From positions 1 to 43,503 of IMG/VR virus record IMGVR_UViG_3300005525_000046: a stretch of DNA of 43,503 bases; one strand, written 5' to 3'. The notes under the pieces were generated by a model. It saw only the letters and a list, made by a program, of their open reading frames with translations, ran no database searches and was not told where the DNA came from. How positions within the stretch are numbered: position 1 is the first letter of the stretch; every line of letters begins with the position of its first letter. This document shows, piece after piece, positions 31,630 to 38,478 of this stretch. Source of the DNA: a virus. The position numbers and the translations under genes were made by a program.

Positions 31630-32008
31630 GAGACGCCTCCAGCCGCTCCAGAGCCCGCTTCACGTAGGCGGCCGCCAAGTCCTGGGTCAGGTCCACCTTC
31701 GGCCCGCGGTCGTCGGTGCCGACGCCGCGCGCCTCGAACGTCAGGAGGATCGCGATCATGGCCGCGGCCAACCAAAGGTGCGGGATCGCTGTTTCTGGGT
31801 CCAAATCTTCGCCCGCCCAGTAGGCGAGCAGATGCCGGCGAACCGCCGCGTAGGCCCGGCCGCGGTCGTAGCCCTTCTCCCAGTTGCGGGCGTCGTATTT
31901 CGCCGCGCCATAGGTCAGGGCCGCCGCAACGGCGATTTCCAGCTCGGGCGGGATCAGGTCCAGCCGGAGCTTGGAGGTGTCGAACTTCACGCCGGGGGCG
32001 TCAGACAT
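31619..32008 (-). CDS. DUF5664 / dATP-dGTP diphosphohydrolase-like protein
   Basis: The 129 residues follow the DUF5664 pattern closely: GVKFDTSKLRLDLIPPE, LTYGAAKYDARNWEKG, RRHLLAYWAGEDLDPETAIPHLWLAAA. The acidic and histidine positions resemble all-alpha NTP pyrophosphohydrolases of the MazG/MazZ kind, which hydrolyse dNTPs to monophosphates. Its position between a methyltransferase and the early operon's small genes fits a nucleotide-pool role. There is no PurZ homologue in the window, so a base-Z genome is not suggested. The exact substrate is unknown. Confidence 0.75.
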   Translation of the reverse strand: MSDAPGVKFDTSKLRLDLIPPELEIAVAAALTYGAAKYDARNWEKGYDRGRAYAAVRRHLLAYWAGEDLDPETAIPHLWLAAAMIAILLTFEARGVGTDDRGPKVDLTQDLAAAYVKRALERLEASRAN

Positions 32009-32213
32009 CGGTCTGGGCCTCCGCGGGGAGGACCGGCACGATCACGTTGATCGCCGTCGGGTCCGCCTCCAGGGCGTTGCGGACAACGGCCGCGAGCCAG
32101 GAAGACCGGAAATAGGCGATGTGGTGGTCCTTGCCGTTGACCTCCAGGACGACAATCGCCTGGATGCGGGTGGGGCCGGGGGTGTGCCGGGCGACGAAGC
32201 GGGGCGCGCTCAT
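32001..32213 (-). CDS. Small early protein, unknown
   Basis: ATG 32213 was chosen for its GGAGG site and its ATGA overlap with the preceding gene; the longer frame runs through that gene. The 70 residues (MSAPRFVARHTPGPTRIQAIVVLEVNGKDHHIAYFRSSWLAAVVRNALEADP...) suggest a small alpha/beta fold with strands IQAIVVLEV and HHIAYF and one helix. No family is recognised. It overlaps the DUF5664 gene by eight bases and is surely co-translated with it. Confidence 0.6.
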   Translation of the reverse strand: MSAPRFVARHTPGPTRIQAIVVLEVNGKDHHIAYFRSSWLAAVVRNALEADPTAINVIVPVLPAEAQTDV

Positions 32214-32467
32214 GCGACCCTCCGGGCGGACCTGGACCGCTTCATCTGGGCGATCTTCTCTTCGGCCTTGGCAGTCTCGGCGGCGATGGTGTTCGCCGTG
32301 TCGTCGCACTCCAGGAGGTTCCGGAACCGCTCGGCGGTCTCGGCATTGGTGGCGCGGGCCAGCGGCCGGTAGTGGGGTTTCGTTCCGATCTTGCGCTCGG
32401 CAACCAGGAACTCGGAGCGGGCGCCGCGGGGCAGCTCCAGCACGATGAACTTCGGGGCGGGTGTCAT
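32210..32467 (-). CDS. Small early protein, unknown
   Basis: The 85 residues begin with a beta-type stretch (KFIVLELPRGARSEFLVAERKI) and end in a long basic helix (TANTIAAETAKAEEKIAQMKRSRSARRVA). It follows a perfect hairpin at 32505-32530 that separates it from the ssDNA-binding protein gene, so its expression may be set apart from the upstream part of the operon. Only a weak AGGA-type site is seen. Function not recognised. Confidence 0.6.
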   Translation of the reverse strand: MTPAPKFIVLELPRGARSEFLVAERKIGTKPHYRPLARATNAETAERFRNLLECDDTANTIAAETAKAEEKIAQMKRSRSARRVA

Positions 32468-32504
32468 TGGTGGTTTGTCCTTTGCAGTCGTTTCAGTTTA
32501 AGGA

Positions 32505-32530
32505 CACGCGGGGCACAAAGGCCCCGCGTG
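32505..32530 (-). terminator. Perfect 10-bp hairpin within the leftward operon
   Basis: CACGCGGGGC (32505-32514) pairs with GCCCCGCGTG (32521-32530) around a six-base loop, in the 73-base gap between the DUF2815 gene and the next. Leftward, it is followed by TGTCCTTAAACT, with no real T run, so it is a partial terminator or an mRNA-stabilising 3' end for the abundant ssDNA-binding protein. Confidence 0.55.
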
Positions 32531-32540
32531 CTTGGGCCGC

Positions 32541-33101
32541 TCAGAAGGGGGCGTCCTCCAGCTCGCCGGCGTCAGCCGGCAGGTCGTCATCGAAGGCCGA
32601 CTTGGCGTCCTTGCGGCCGTCGAGGCGCGGCATGTCCTGCTTCGTGATCTGGACATGCTCCAGGGCGAAGGACACGCCCATCTTGCCGCTGTTCTCCCAG
32701 GCGAACGGGTTGATGAACGCGCGGGCGAGCTGGCCGGCCCAGACGTCGGACGCGGTCAGGATGTCGTTGCGATCGCGGTCCACGATGCCGGGCTTCAGCT
32801 TGGACCAGGGCTGGATGAAAATCTTGCCCTCGCCGTAGCCCTGATAGTCCTTCTCGCCGGCGTCCCGGAACGGGAGCTGGAGCTTCTTGATGAAGTTCGC
32901 GTCCTTGGACTTCGCCTCGCCCCACTTGTCCGCGATGGCCTCCAGGACGGCGGCCTTCAGGTCCTTGTAGGCCGGCGACTTCTGGGCCTCGGCGTCGAAG
33001 ATGAGAACGCAGGAATACTCGGGTTCGCGGCCCTGGGCGCGCGGCTTGGGCTGGAAAATGTGTGCGAAGCTCAGCACACCGATGGGGGTCTTGACCGCCA
33101 T
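32541..33101 (-). CDS. ssb: DUF2815 single-stranded DNA-binding protein
   Basis: The 186-residue protein matches DUF2815: VKTPIGVLSFAHIFQPKP at the start, a YSCVLIFD strand, the central FRDAGEKDYQGYGEGKIFIQPWSKLKPGIVDRD and WAGQLARAFINPFAWENSGKMGVSFALEHVQI. The last 25 residues are acidic with a terminal Phe (DDDLPADAGELEDAPF), the same kind of tail that T7 gp2.5 and bacterial SSB use to recruit partners. AGGAG precedes the ATG. It lies next to the DUF2800 nuclease, a pairing found in many phage replication modules. It coats ssDNA during replication and recombination. Confidence 0.85.
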   Translation of the reverse strand: MAVKTPIGVLSFAHIFQPKPRAQGREPEYSCVLIFDAEAQKSPAYKDLKAAVLEAIADKWGEAKSKDANFIKKLQLPFRDAGEKDYQGYGEGKIFIQPWSKLKPGIVDRDRNDILTASDVWAGQLARAFINPFAWENSGKMGVSFALEHVQITKQDMPRLDGRKDAKSAFDDDLPADAGELEDAPF

Positions 33102-33104
33102 TAT

Positions 33105-34397
33105 TCACTCCTTCGTGTCAGTCGGTTCAGCAAAAGCGTCCTTGGCGGTCGGCCGACCAACGACCGCGGGACGGGGATCAGCGGCACGCGCGAGCGTGTT
33201 GCCGCTGGATTGGGTGGTGACGTAGCCGGCGAGGACGTCGGCCACGGTGTCGCCCTTCAGGGCCTTGAACACCTGGGCCGGCGACTTCAGCCGGAATTCC
33301 ATGAACTTGGCCGGGGGAACGTCGCCGGCCTCCAACGCGAGCCGGGCGGCCTCTTCGTCGTTCCAGCGCCGGGTGGCGCGCTTCTCGACCAACTTCCAGC
33401 CAGGGACCTCGCCGCCGCCCTCGATCTGATCGTGGGCGAACTGGCGCGTGGCCGCGATCCAGTCCTCCAGGACGTCCAGCTTCTCCAACAGGTCGCCCAA
33501 CTGGGTGAGGTCGAAGGCGCGCGCGGTGGCCGCCTGCTTCTGGGCTTCTGTCGCTTCGTCGTCAAAGATATGTCGCGCTGTGGCCTGCGCTGTCCGCTCC
33601 AATTCAGGACACAAAGGCCCGTTGTTGGGGCAGAACTGGCAGTGCTTGCCGGCCTTGAGCGGGGCGCGCGGGTCGCACGTCCTGTCCACGGCCGGGACGA
33701 GAACCTGGTTCGCCCAGGTCATGAGCTGCTGGATGAACAGCGTCTCCTTCCGGATCGTGCCCGCCGGGTGGGGCGCCCGGGGCTGGACGATGACGACGTC
33801 CACGGTCTCGATCGTGATTTGCTCGTCGGGGCCGACGTTGTCCAGGAGATTGCCCAGCGCGGGCAAGGCGCCCAGCGCATAGTAGCGCCCCTGGGAGTTG
33901 TCCTTCGCTTCGACCGCGACGCCGCGGCCGAACTTCAGGTCCCCCACGACCATGTGCTTGAGCTGCCGGTGGATCGCGATGCAGTCCGACGTGCCGAACA
34001 GGTCATAGGGGGCGGGTCGGTCGAGGCCCATTTCCCAGAGCCAGTTGATGGACACGCGCTGCTCCAGGAACACCTCGTAGCCGAGCGCCCGGAGCCCATC
34101 CACGAAGTCCACGTATTCCTGGACATGGTCGATCATGTCCTGGTCCACGGTGATGTCGTGCCCGTCCACCGTGATCGTCTCGCCAAGGCGGGACTGAAGG
34201 TCCGCCTTGGCGTTCAGGTGGTCCTCCGCGATGCCATGGGCGGCAGTGCCCTCGGCGGCGTAGATGGACGACCGACGAACAGCCGGCGTGCCCTGGAGCT
34301 GCGCCTGGACAAGGCTGGTCAGGTTGACCCAGCCCGGGCATTCCAGGGTGCGCTTGGACGCGCTGGCCGAGACGATGCTGTGGACGGTGGGCGCCAT
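33105..34397 (-). CDS. DUF2800 PD-(D/E)XK nuclease with probable Fe-S cluster
   Basis: The 430-residue protein has the PD-(D/E)XK core GTSDCIAI (D138) and VVGDLKFGRG (D153-x-K155), an upstream glutamate E112 and the downstream QGRYYALG motif (Q169, Y172/Y173). C20 together with C253, C256 and C263 matches the AddB/Cas4 style of iron-sulfur staple. This family acts as a DNA exonuclease in phage recombination and replication. The C-terminal third is helical and may bind DNA or partner proteins. It is followed by the ssDNA-binding protein gene three bases later. Confidence 0.85.
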   Translation of the reverse strand: MAPTVHSIVSASASKRTLECPGWVNLTSLVQAQLQGTPAVRRSSIYAAEGTAAHGIAEDHLNAKADLQSRLGETITVDGHDITVDQDMIDHVQEYVDFVDGLRALGYEVFLEQRVSINWLWEMGLDRPAPYDLFGTSDCIAIHRQLKHMVVGDLKFGRGVAVEAKDNSQGRYYALGALPALGNLLDNVGPDEQITIETVDVVIVQPRAPHPAGTIRKETLFIQQLMTWANQVLVPAVDRTCDPRAPLKAGKHCQFCPNNGPLCPELERTAQATARHIFDDEATEAQKQAATARAFDLTQLGDLLEKLDVLEDWIAATRQFAHDQIEGGGEVPGWKLVEKRATRRWNDEEAARLALEAGDVPPAKFMEFRLKSPAQVFKALKGDTVADVLAGYVTTQSSGNTLARAADPRPAVVGRPTAKDAFAEPTDTKE

Positions 34398-34400
34398 GGG

Positions 34401-34658
34401 TCAGGCTTCCTTGGCGGCTTCAACCGCAACGGGCTCGTCCGGAATGGTCGGCGTCGGAAGGTCGCGAAGCGCGGTCTTCATGGTCTGGAGATTGTCGATC
34501 GCCTCCCGGTGCTGGGCGATCTGGGCGTCCGCGGTCTGGGCCGCATAGTCCTTGGCCTCCTGCACGGACTTGCCTTCCAGGATCAACTGGATGGCCGCCT
34601 CGGGCCAGTTATAGAACGGGCTCTCGGGCGAAATGGACAGGGACAGAAAGCGGTTCAT
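34401..34658 (-). CDS. Small early protein, unknown
   Basis: The 85-residue protein begins MNRFLSLSISPESPFYNWPEAAIQLILEGKSVQEAKDYAA, then a helical, Gln/Ala-rich segment and an acidic end. A good site (TAGGAG, six bases) precedes the ATG. It sits between a 36-residue gene and the DUF2800 nuclease. The pattern suggests a small helical protein that might bind a neighbouring replication protein; no family is recognised. Confidence 0.58.
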   Translation of the reverse strand: MNRFLSLSISPESPFYNWPEAAIQLILEGKSVQEAKDYAAQTADAQIAQHREAIDNLQTMKTALRDLPTPTIPDEPVAVEAAKEA

Positions 34659-34667
34659 GGTGTTCTC

Positions 34668-34778
34668 CTATTTGCTGCGGCGCGCGGCCTGCTCGTTGGC
34701 GATCTGGGCGACCCACGCGGCCATCAAGGTCGCATGGGAGGTGGTGGACATGAGGAAGGCGCGAAGCTCGCGGCTCAT
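34668..34778 (-). CDS. Very short early gene (36 residues)
   Basis: An ATG at 34778 overlaps the stop of the preceding gene in the ATGA manner used throughout this operon, and the frame stays open to a TAG at 34668: MSRELRAFLMSTTSHATLMA then AWVAQIANEQAARRSK. Without it there would be an odd 110-base gap in a tightly packed operon. It is helical and basic at the end. No strong ribosome site is seen, so coupling is assumed. Function unknown. Confidence 0.5.
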   Translation of the reverse strand: MSRELRAFLMSTTSHATLMAAWVAQIANEQAARRSK

Positions 34779-35290
34779 GCGGCGAAACTCTCGGTGTTCT
34801 GGTCGGCGGCCTTCGCCGCGGTCAGAAGGTCATCGGCCTGGTCCAACGGGACGTCCACGAACTTCGCGACGCCGAACTTCTGCTGGAGGGCCTTGATTTC
34901 CTTCGGGCCGACCGGGGCGCGGCCGAACACACGCTGGAGGATCGCGATGGCTTCCTCCTTCGCCTTGGCCTGCTCGACCTTGTCGCCCGCGGCGGCCTTG
35001 GTCTCGGCCGGCTTGTCCTTCTTCGCGGCGCGGGGCTTCTTCACCTCGGGCTCGGGTTCGGAAGCGATGCTCTCAACCTCCGGGTCCGGCTCCGGGGCGC
35101 CTTCTTCGGCGTCCGCGACAGGCTCGGGCACGACGCGCATGACCGCGGCGGGCTTGCCGCCGGGGGCTGACACGACGCGCTCGGTGGACGGCGCCGGGGC
35201 GACGTGGCCGGGGAAGTGCTGCGTGAACTGTTTCACGAGTTGGTGCAGCTCTTCGGCGGTGTCCGCCGCAAAATGGACGTTAATCGGCAT
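34775..35290 (-). CDS. Early protein with acidic linker, unknown family
   Basis: ATG 35290 (AGAGG site) gives 171 residues; ATG 35308, overlapping the helicase stop, is the alternative but lacks a site. The N-terminus (MPINVHFAADTAEELHQLVKQFTQHF) looks ordered. A long Pro/Glu/Lys-rich linker (about 30-110) leads to a compact C-terminal motif, AIAILQRVFGRAPVGPKEIKALQQKFGVAKFVDVPLDQADDLL. Such C-terminal motifs recur in phage ssDNA-annealing and accessory replication proteins. Its location between helicase and nuclease supports a replication or recombination role, but the function is not established. Confidence 0.6.
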   Translation of the reverse strand: MPINVHFAADTAEELHQLVKQFTQHFPGHVAPAPSTERVVSAPGGKPAAVMRVVPEPVADAEEGAPEPDPEVESIASEPEPEVKKPRAAKKDKPAETKAAAGDKVEQAKAKEEAIAILQRVFGRAPVGPKEIKALQQKFGVAKFVDVPLDQADDLLTAAKAADQNTESFAA

Positions 35291-35304
35291 AGGGGGCCTC
35301 TCTT

Positions 35305-36633
35305 TCATTCAAACATCGTTGCGATTTCGGCGGCCTTGCGACGGCACACCCTCATGATCCGGGCGTCGAGCGAGCCGGGGGCGAAGAGGAAGCGGCAGAG
35401 AACGCCGTCCTTCTGGCCGATCCGGTGCGCGCGGCACGCGGCCTGGTAGTTGTCGGACGGGGTCCAGGAAGGCTCCACAATCGCGACGTCCTTGGCCGCC
35501 GTCAGCGTGATCGCTGTCCCGGCCGCCTGGATTTGCCCGATGAACACCCGACAGGCCGGGTCCATCTGGAAACGGTCCACCGCGGCCAGCCGGTCGGGGT
35601 GGGGGGTGCCCCCATCAAGGCACACAGGATTGAAGTCCGCAAGATAGGACGCAAGTCTTTCAATGACCGTCTTGTGGACAGCGAAGAGGATGACCTTCTT
35701 GGCGCCGGACTGGAGCAGGTCGTCAGCCCATGCGGCAGCGCCGGCACACTTCGCGATGCCCAGTGCGCGCCTCTGGGTGGCGAGGTGCGCTTCCTGACCG
35801 GCGAGAGCTTCCAGGAACTCATCATCGCTGAGGCCCTGGTAAGTATCTGGCAGCAGGTTCGCGACGTCCTCGGGCGCCGTGACCTCGATTTCCTGGTCCA
35901 CGAAGTCCAGCGGCGGCAGGTCGTCCAGGACGTCGGCCTTGCGCCGCCGCAGGAAGTGGGGCGCCATCGCCTCGCGGAGGACTTCAAGGTTCCTGGAACC
36001 GGTGATCTGGCGGCCGTAGACGGTGTCCCGGACCTTGCAGAACTTGTCCTCCCATTGAACGCGGGTCAGCAGCTTGTTGAAGCCGAGGTCCGGATAGACC
36101 TCCGGGAAGAGGGCGTTGACGTGGGTCCAAAGCTCGCCGGCGTGGTTCGGCATGAGCGTCCCGGACAGGAGCCACACATGGTCCACACCGTCGCAGAGCC
36201 CGCCGATCAGGTTGGAGGTTTTCCCATAGAGGGCTTTCGTCCGGTTCGCGGCGTGGCTCTTGGCATAGTGGGCTTCGTCCACCACGACGAGGTCGAAGGC
36301 GCTCTTGCGAAGCTGGTCCCGGAGGGGCTTGTTCTGGGCGAGGCCGATCTGGTCGAAAGATGCGATGACCAGGACAGGTCCGGCGGGGATCGGCTTGCCG
36401 TCCGCAAGCATGACCTTCCGGGGCATGTGCTGGTGTTCGGCTTCCTTGATCCAGGACACGCGGCCGATCGCCGGGCAGACAACCAGGATGCGCCCGAGAC
36501 CGAGCTGGTCGGCGGCGGCGAGGGCCTGGGTGGTCTTGCCCAAACCGGGCTCATCGAGCAATCCCGCGCGACGACGCGCCGCAAGGAAGTCTCTGCCGGT
36601 TTCCTGGTAGGGTCGAAGGACACGCGCGGACAT
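35305..36633 (-). CDS. SNF2-family helicase / translocase
   Basis: ATG 36633 gives 442 residues beginning MSARVLRPYQETGRDFLAARRRAGLLDEPGLGKTTQ. Walker A is GLGKT (30-34), Walker B DEAH (119-122), motif III is LLSGTLMPN, and the second RecA domain ends with the typical ACRAHRIGQKDGV. The GTG at 36693 is less likely because a leftward promoter places transcription start near it. Short single-chain SNF2 proteins are common in phage replication modules with family A polymerase and DUF2800, where they probably move along DNA during replication or recombination. Confidence 0.88.
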   Translation of the reverse strand: MSARVLRPYQETGRDFLAARRRAGLLDEPGLGKTTQALAAADQLGLGRILVVCPAIGRVSWIKEAEHQHMPRKVMLADGKPIPAGPVLVIASFDQIGLAQNKPLRDQLRKSAFDLVVVDEAHYAKSHAANRTKALYGKTSNLIGGLCDGVDHVWLLSGTLMPNHAGELWTHVNALFPEVYPDLGFNKLLTRVQWEDKFCKVRDTVYGRQITGSRNLEVLREAMAPHFLRRRKADVLDDLPPLDFVDQEIEVTAPEDVANLLPDTYQGLSDDEFLEALAGQEAHLATQRRALGIAKCAGAAAWADDLLQSGAKKVILFAVHKTVIERLASYLADFNPVCLDGGTPHPDRLAAVDRFQMDPACRVFIGQIQAAGTAITLTAAKDVAIVEPSWTPSDNYQAACRAHRIGQKDGVLCRFLFAPGSLDARIMRVCRRKAAEIATMFE

Positions 36634-36697
36634 GGCGGCTCTGGGCTGGTGGCGTTTCTGTAGGTCGGCGTCTGGCGTGTCATCAGGACACACGACA

Positions 36698-36727
36698 TTT
36701 CTAACAGTCTTGTTAAAATGCTGTCAA
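36698..36727 (-). promoter_or_regulatory. Candidate leftward sigma-70-type promoter
   Basis: Read leftward, TTGACA (36727-36722), an 18-base spacer and TAGAAA (36703-36698) form a consensus -35 and a four-of-six -10. It lies at the 3' end of the resolvase gene and would feed the helicase and the rest of the operon. The spacing and a perfect -35 make it the best promoter seen by eye. Confidence 0.5.
36702..36715. promoter_or_regulatory. Operator-like inverted repeat in the leftward promoter
   Basis: TAACA (36702-36706) and TGTTA (36711-36715) form a perfect inverted repeat around GTCT, placed over the -10 and spacer of the candidate promoter. A dimeric repressor binding here would block it. 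Its TGTTA half-site resembles the TGTTACC repeats near 42270. Confidence 0.42.
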
Positions 36728-37215
36728 GCGCGGAGGTAGCCCGCCCAGGCGATCAAGGCGGCATCAGCCCGGCCGTGATCCTTCACCCGGGAAAAGAGCC
36801 CGGAAGCCTCGGGAAACAGCCGGGAAGCCAGCATCCGGGACGCGCCATCGCCCTTCTGGAGCCGAACGAGCCGGCACCATTCCTGGGGGGTAATCGTATG
36901 CGTAGGAATACGTAGTGCGCCGAGGGCGCCATGGATCACGCCGGCCGAGAAGCCGAACCGAAACATCGAGACAACGCCCTGGCCGGGCATGGCGCCGACT
37001 TGCTCGATGAACGCCCGACGTGGACCGTAGAGCGTAATCAGCCGGCCAACCTCCTGGCAGTTCATTTCCTGCCGGGTCTTGCGGTTTGCAGTCTTCACCT
37101 CGAACGTCGGAACGTCGTGGACGTCGAGAGCTACAGGCTCGCCCTGGACAATCGTCAAAAACGCGAGCGCCCCGGACAATCCGGGGTCCACACCAAGGAT
37201 CACCTCACCCGTCAT
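36724..37215 (-). CDS. RuvC-like Holliday-junction resolvase
   Basis: The 163-residue protein has the RNase H-like resolvase signature: GVDPGLSGALAF with D10, FIEQVGAMPGQG with E71, and the C-terminal KDHGRADAALIA with D146 and D151. These are the catalytic acidic residues of RuvC-type enzymes. Length equals that of bacterial RuvC. In phages such enzymes cut branched DNA before packaging or during recombination. It overlaps the Cro-like gene by 11 bases, so the first two genes of the leftward operon are coupled. Confidence 0.88.
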   Translation of the reverse strand: MTGEVILGVDPGLSGALAFLTIVQGEPVALDVHDVPTFEVKTANRKTRQEMNCQEVGRLITLYGPRRAFIEQVGAMPGQGVVSMFRFGFSAGVIHGALGALRIPTHTITPQEWCRLVRLQKGDGASRMLASRLFPEASGLFSRVKDHGRADAALIAWAGYLRA

Positions 37216-37498
37216 CTTCGTCGTCCGGAAACTGGTCGTGGATAACGGCCGGCTTTCGATAGGCGAAGAGTGCGGAGAGCTTGGACTTGTTGGTTTTCAG
37301 AAGTGAATAAAGCACCATCGGAACCCACCGATGGGGGATTTGCCGGCGGGCTCGCCACATATAGACCGTGTCGATCTGGGGCGTCGGGAACTGGTTGTCC
37401 GCGAGCAGTTGACGCAGCGCGGCACATCCGCCCGCAGCGATAAACATCGCCTCGCTGTCCCAGACCAAAATCGAACTGTCGAATTTAGGTGCCGGCAT
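37205..37498 (-). CDS. Cro-like DNA-binding protein, first gene of the leftward operon
   Basis: This 97-residue protein contains AALRQLLADNQFPTPQIDTVYMWRARRQIPHRWVPMVLYSLL (about 26-67), the layout of small Cro/YdaS-type helix-turn-helix domains in which DTVYMWRARRQIP is the recognition helix region. It ends in an acidic tail, PDDEDDG. It is divergent from the repressor gene at 37691, exactly where Cro is found opposite CI. It would repress the lysogeny promoter during lytic growth. The DNA-binding assignment is from pattern; the Cro role is inferred from position. Confidence 0.65.
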   Translation of the reverse strand: MPAPKFDSSILVWDSEAMFIAAGGCAALRQLLADNQFPTPQIDTVYMWRARRQIPHRWVPMVLYSLLKTNKSKLSALFAYRKPAVIHDQFPDDEDDG

Positions 37499-37690
37499 CT
37501 AGTTTCGCTGTCCTGCTGTTGCCTGTATGGGACAGACACCGGGCTAAAATCTCCCGTGCGAACGTGTCAAGAGTGTTGGGTGCTTGACGCAACGCAAACA
37601 AGACAAACTTGACAACGGTGTAAAGTTGTCGCAGGGTCCGCCCCGGATGCGGAGGCGCTGAAACGAATGAACGAGTGAAGGATTGAAACG
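37499..37690. promoter_or_regulatory. Divergent control region of the lysis-lysogeny switch
   Basis: The 192 bases between the Cro-like and repressor genes hold TGTCAAG (37565-37571, a leftward TTGACA), CTTGACG (37583-37589) and CTTGACA (37608-37614), plus an inverted repeat GACAAC/GTTGTC (37611-37616 and 37625-37630, eight-base spacer). The -35 words are clear; matching -10 words are weak. These are the candidate operators and promoters of the switch. The repressor start has AAGGA eight bases upstream. Confidence 0.55.
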
Positions 37691-38158
37691 ATGAGCTATA
37701 ATCCCACCCGCAGACTTCCGCCCTCGGGCGGTCGGACAGGCATAGAACGACTTGAGCTTCAGGAGTTCGGGCGCAAGCTCCAGGGGCTTCTCAACGCCAA
37801 GGGCATGTCCAAGAGCGACCTCGCCCGATTGATATGGGGCGAGACGCAGGACAGCAGAGGGCGCACCGTCGCCCGTAATCGTGACCGCATTTCCCAGTAT
37901 GTCGCGGGCAGGGGTTTCCCCGAACCCCAGAACCTCGCCCGCATGGCGGAAGCCCTCGACGTGCCGGTGGAAGAGTTGGCCCCGGACATCGTCGCGTCCA
38001 CCGTGGACCGGGAAGACCCCGCCATCCAGATGACCGCCGTCGCCGGGCACATGGACAAGGTCTATCTGCGGGTTAACACGCTGGTCTCCATGACTGTTGC
38101 TGCGCAGGTGATCGGGCTCCTGAGCGGCGACCCCGTCGTCCTGGATGCGTCCCGGTGA
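37691..38158 (+). CDS. CI-like phage repressor (XRE helix-turn-helix)
   Basis: The 155-residue protein has an XRE-type helix-turn-helix: ELQEFGRKLQGLLNAKGMSKSDLARLIWG, an inserted loop ETQDSRGRTVARNRD, and RISQYVAGRGFPEPQNLARMAEALDVPVEELAP (about 22-100). There is no S24/LexA-like peptidase domain after it, so SOS-driven self-cleavage is not expected; induction would use another route. The short C-terminal part (AVAGHMDKVYLRVNTLVSMTVAAQVIGLL) may dimerise. It is divergent from the Cro-like gene and leads the integration genes, with a GTGA overlap to the excisionase-like gene. Confidence 0.8.
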   Translation: MSYNPTRRLPPSGGRTGIERLELQEFGRKLQGLLNAKGMSKSDLARLIWGETQDSRGRTVARNRDRISQYVAGRGFPEPQNLARMAEALDVPVEELAPDIVASTVDREDPAIQMTAVAGHMDKVYLRVNTLVSMTVAAQVIGLLSGDPVVLDASR

Positions 38159-38478
38159 CGAGCCTTCTGACACAGGACGAAGTGGCTAAGGTTCTCCGGT
38201 GTTCGACGGCCAAAGTCGCCCGGCTCCGTCGAGACGGTGCCCTGAAGTTCATCCCCGGGCGGCCGGTCCTGATCCCGCTCGCCTCGGTCCTCGACTACGT
38301 GAACCGTGAGACGAAACGATGCAGACCAAACTCGTCAGGAACGACCGCAACTATTGGGAAATCCGCTGGGCCGAGAAGGGGCCAGACGGGGCGTGGACCA
38401 CGCGCCGCGTCTCGACTAGGACAGCTCACAAGCAGGAAGCGGAGGCTTTCCGCCGCGCTTGGCTCCGCGAAGAGCTGA
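38155..38478 (+). CDS. Excisionase-like helix-turn-helix protein with basic extension
   Basis: Residues 1-55 (LLTQDEVAKVLRCSTAKVARLRRDGALKFIPGRPVLIPLASVLDYV) form a MerR-like HTH_17 domain, as in many recombination directionality factors. It starts at GTG 38155, overlapping the repressor stop, and is followed by the integrase. The frame then continues 50 more residues of Arg/Ser/Gly-rich sequence, overlapping the integrase start by 160 bases. The extension may be only read-out of the integrase frame. DNA binding is well supported; the excisionase role is from position. Confidence 0.7.
   Translation: MTSLLTQDEVAKVLRCSTAKVARLRRDGALKFIPGRPVLIPLASVLDYVNRETKRCRPNSSGTTATIGKSAGPRRGQTGRGPRAASRLGQLTSRKRRLSAALGSAKS

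Noticed and set aside
31619-32008. Evidence for a base-Z (2-aminoadenine) genome from the MazZ-like domain
   Set aside because: No PurZ or DatZ homologue is visible and the family is widespread in ordinary phages.
32532-35357. 941-residue plus-strand frame opposite the nuclease and ssDNA-binding genes
   Set aside because: It covers six well-supported minus-strand genes and their gaps, and has antisense composition.
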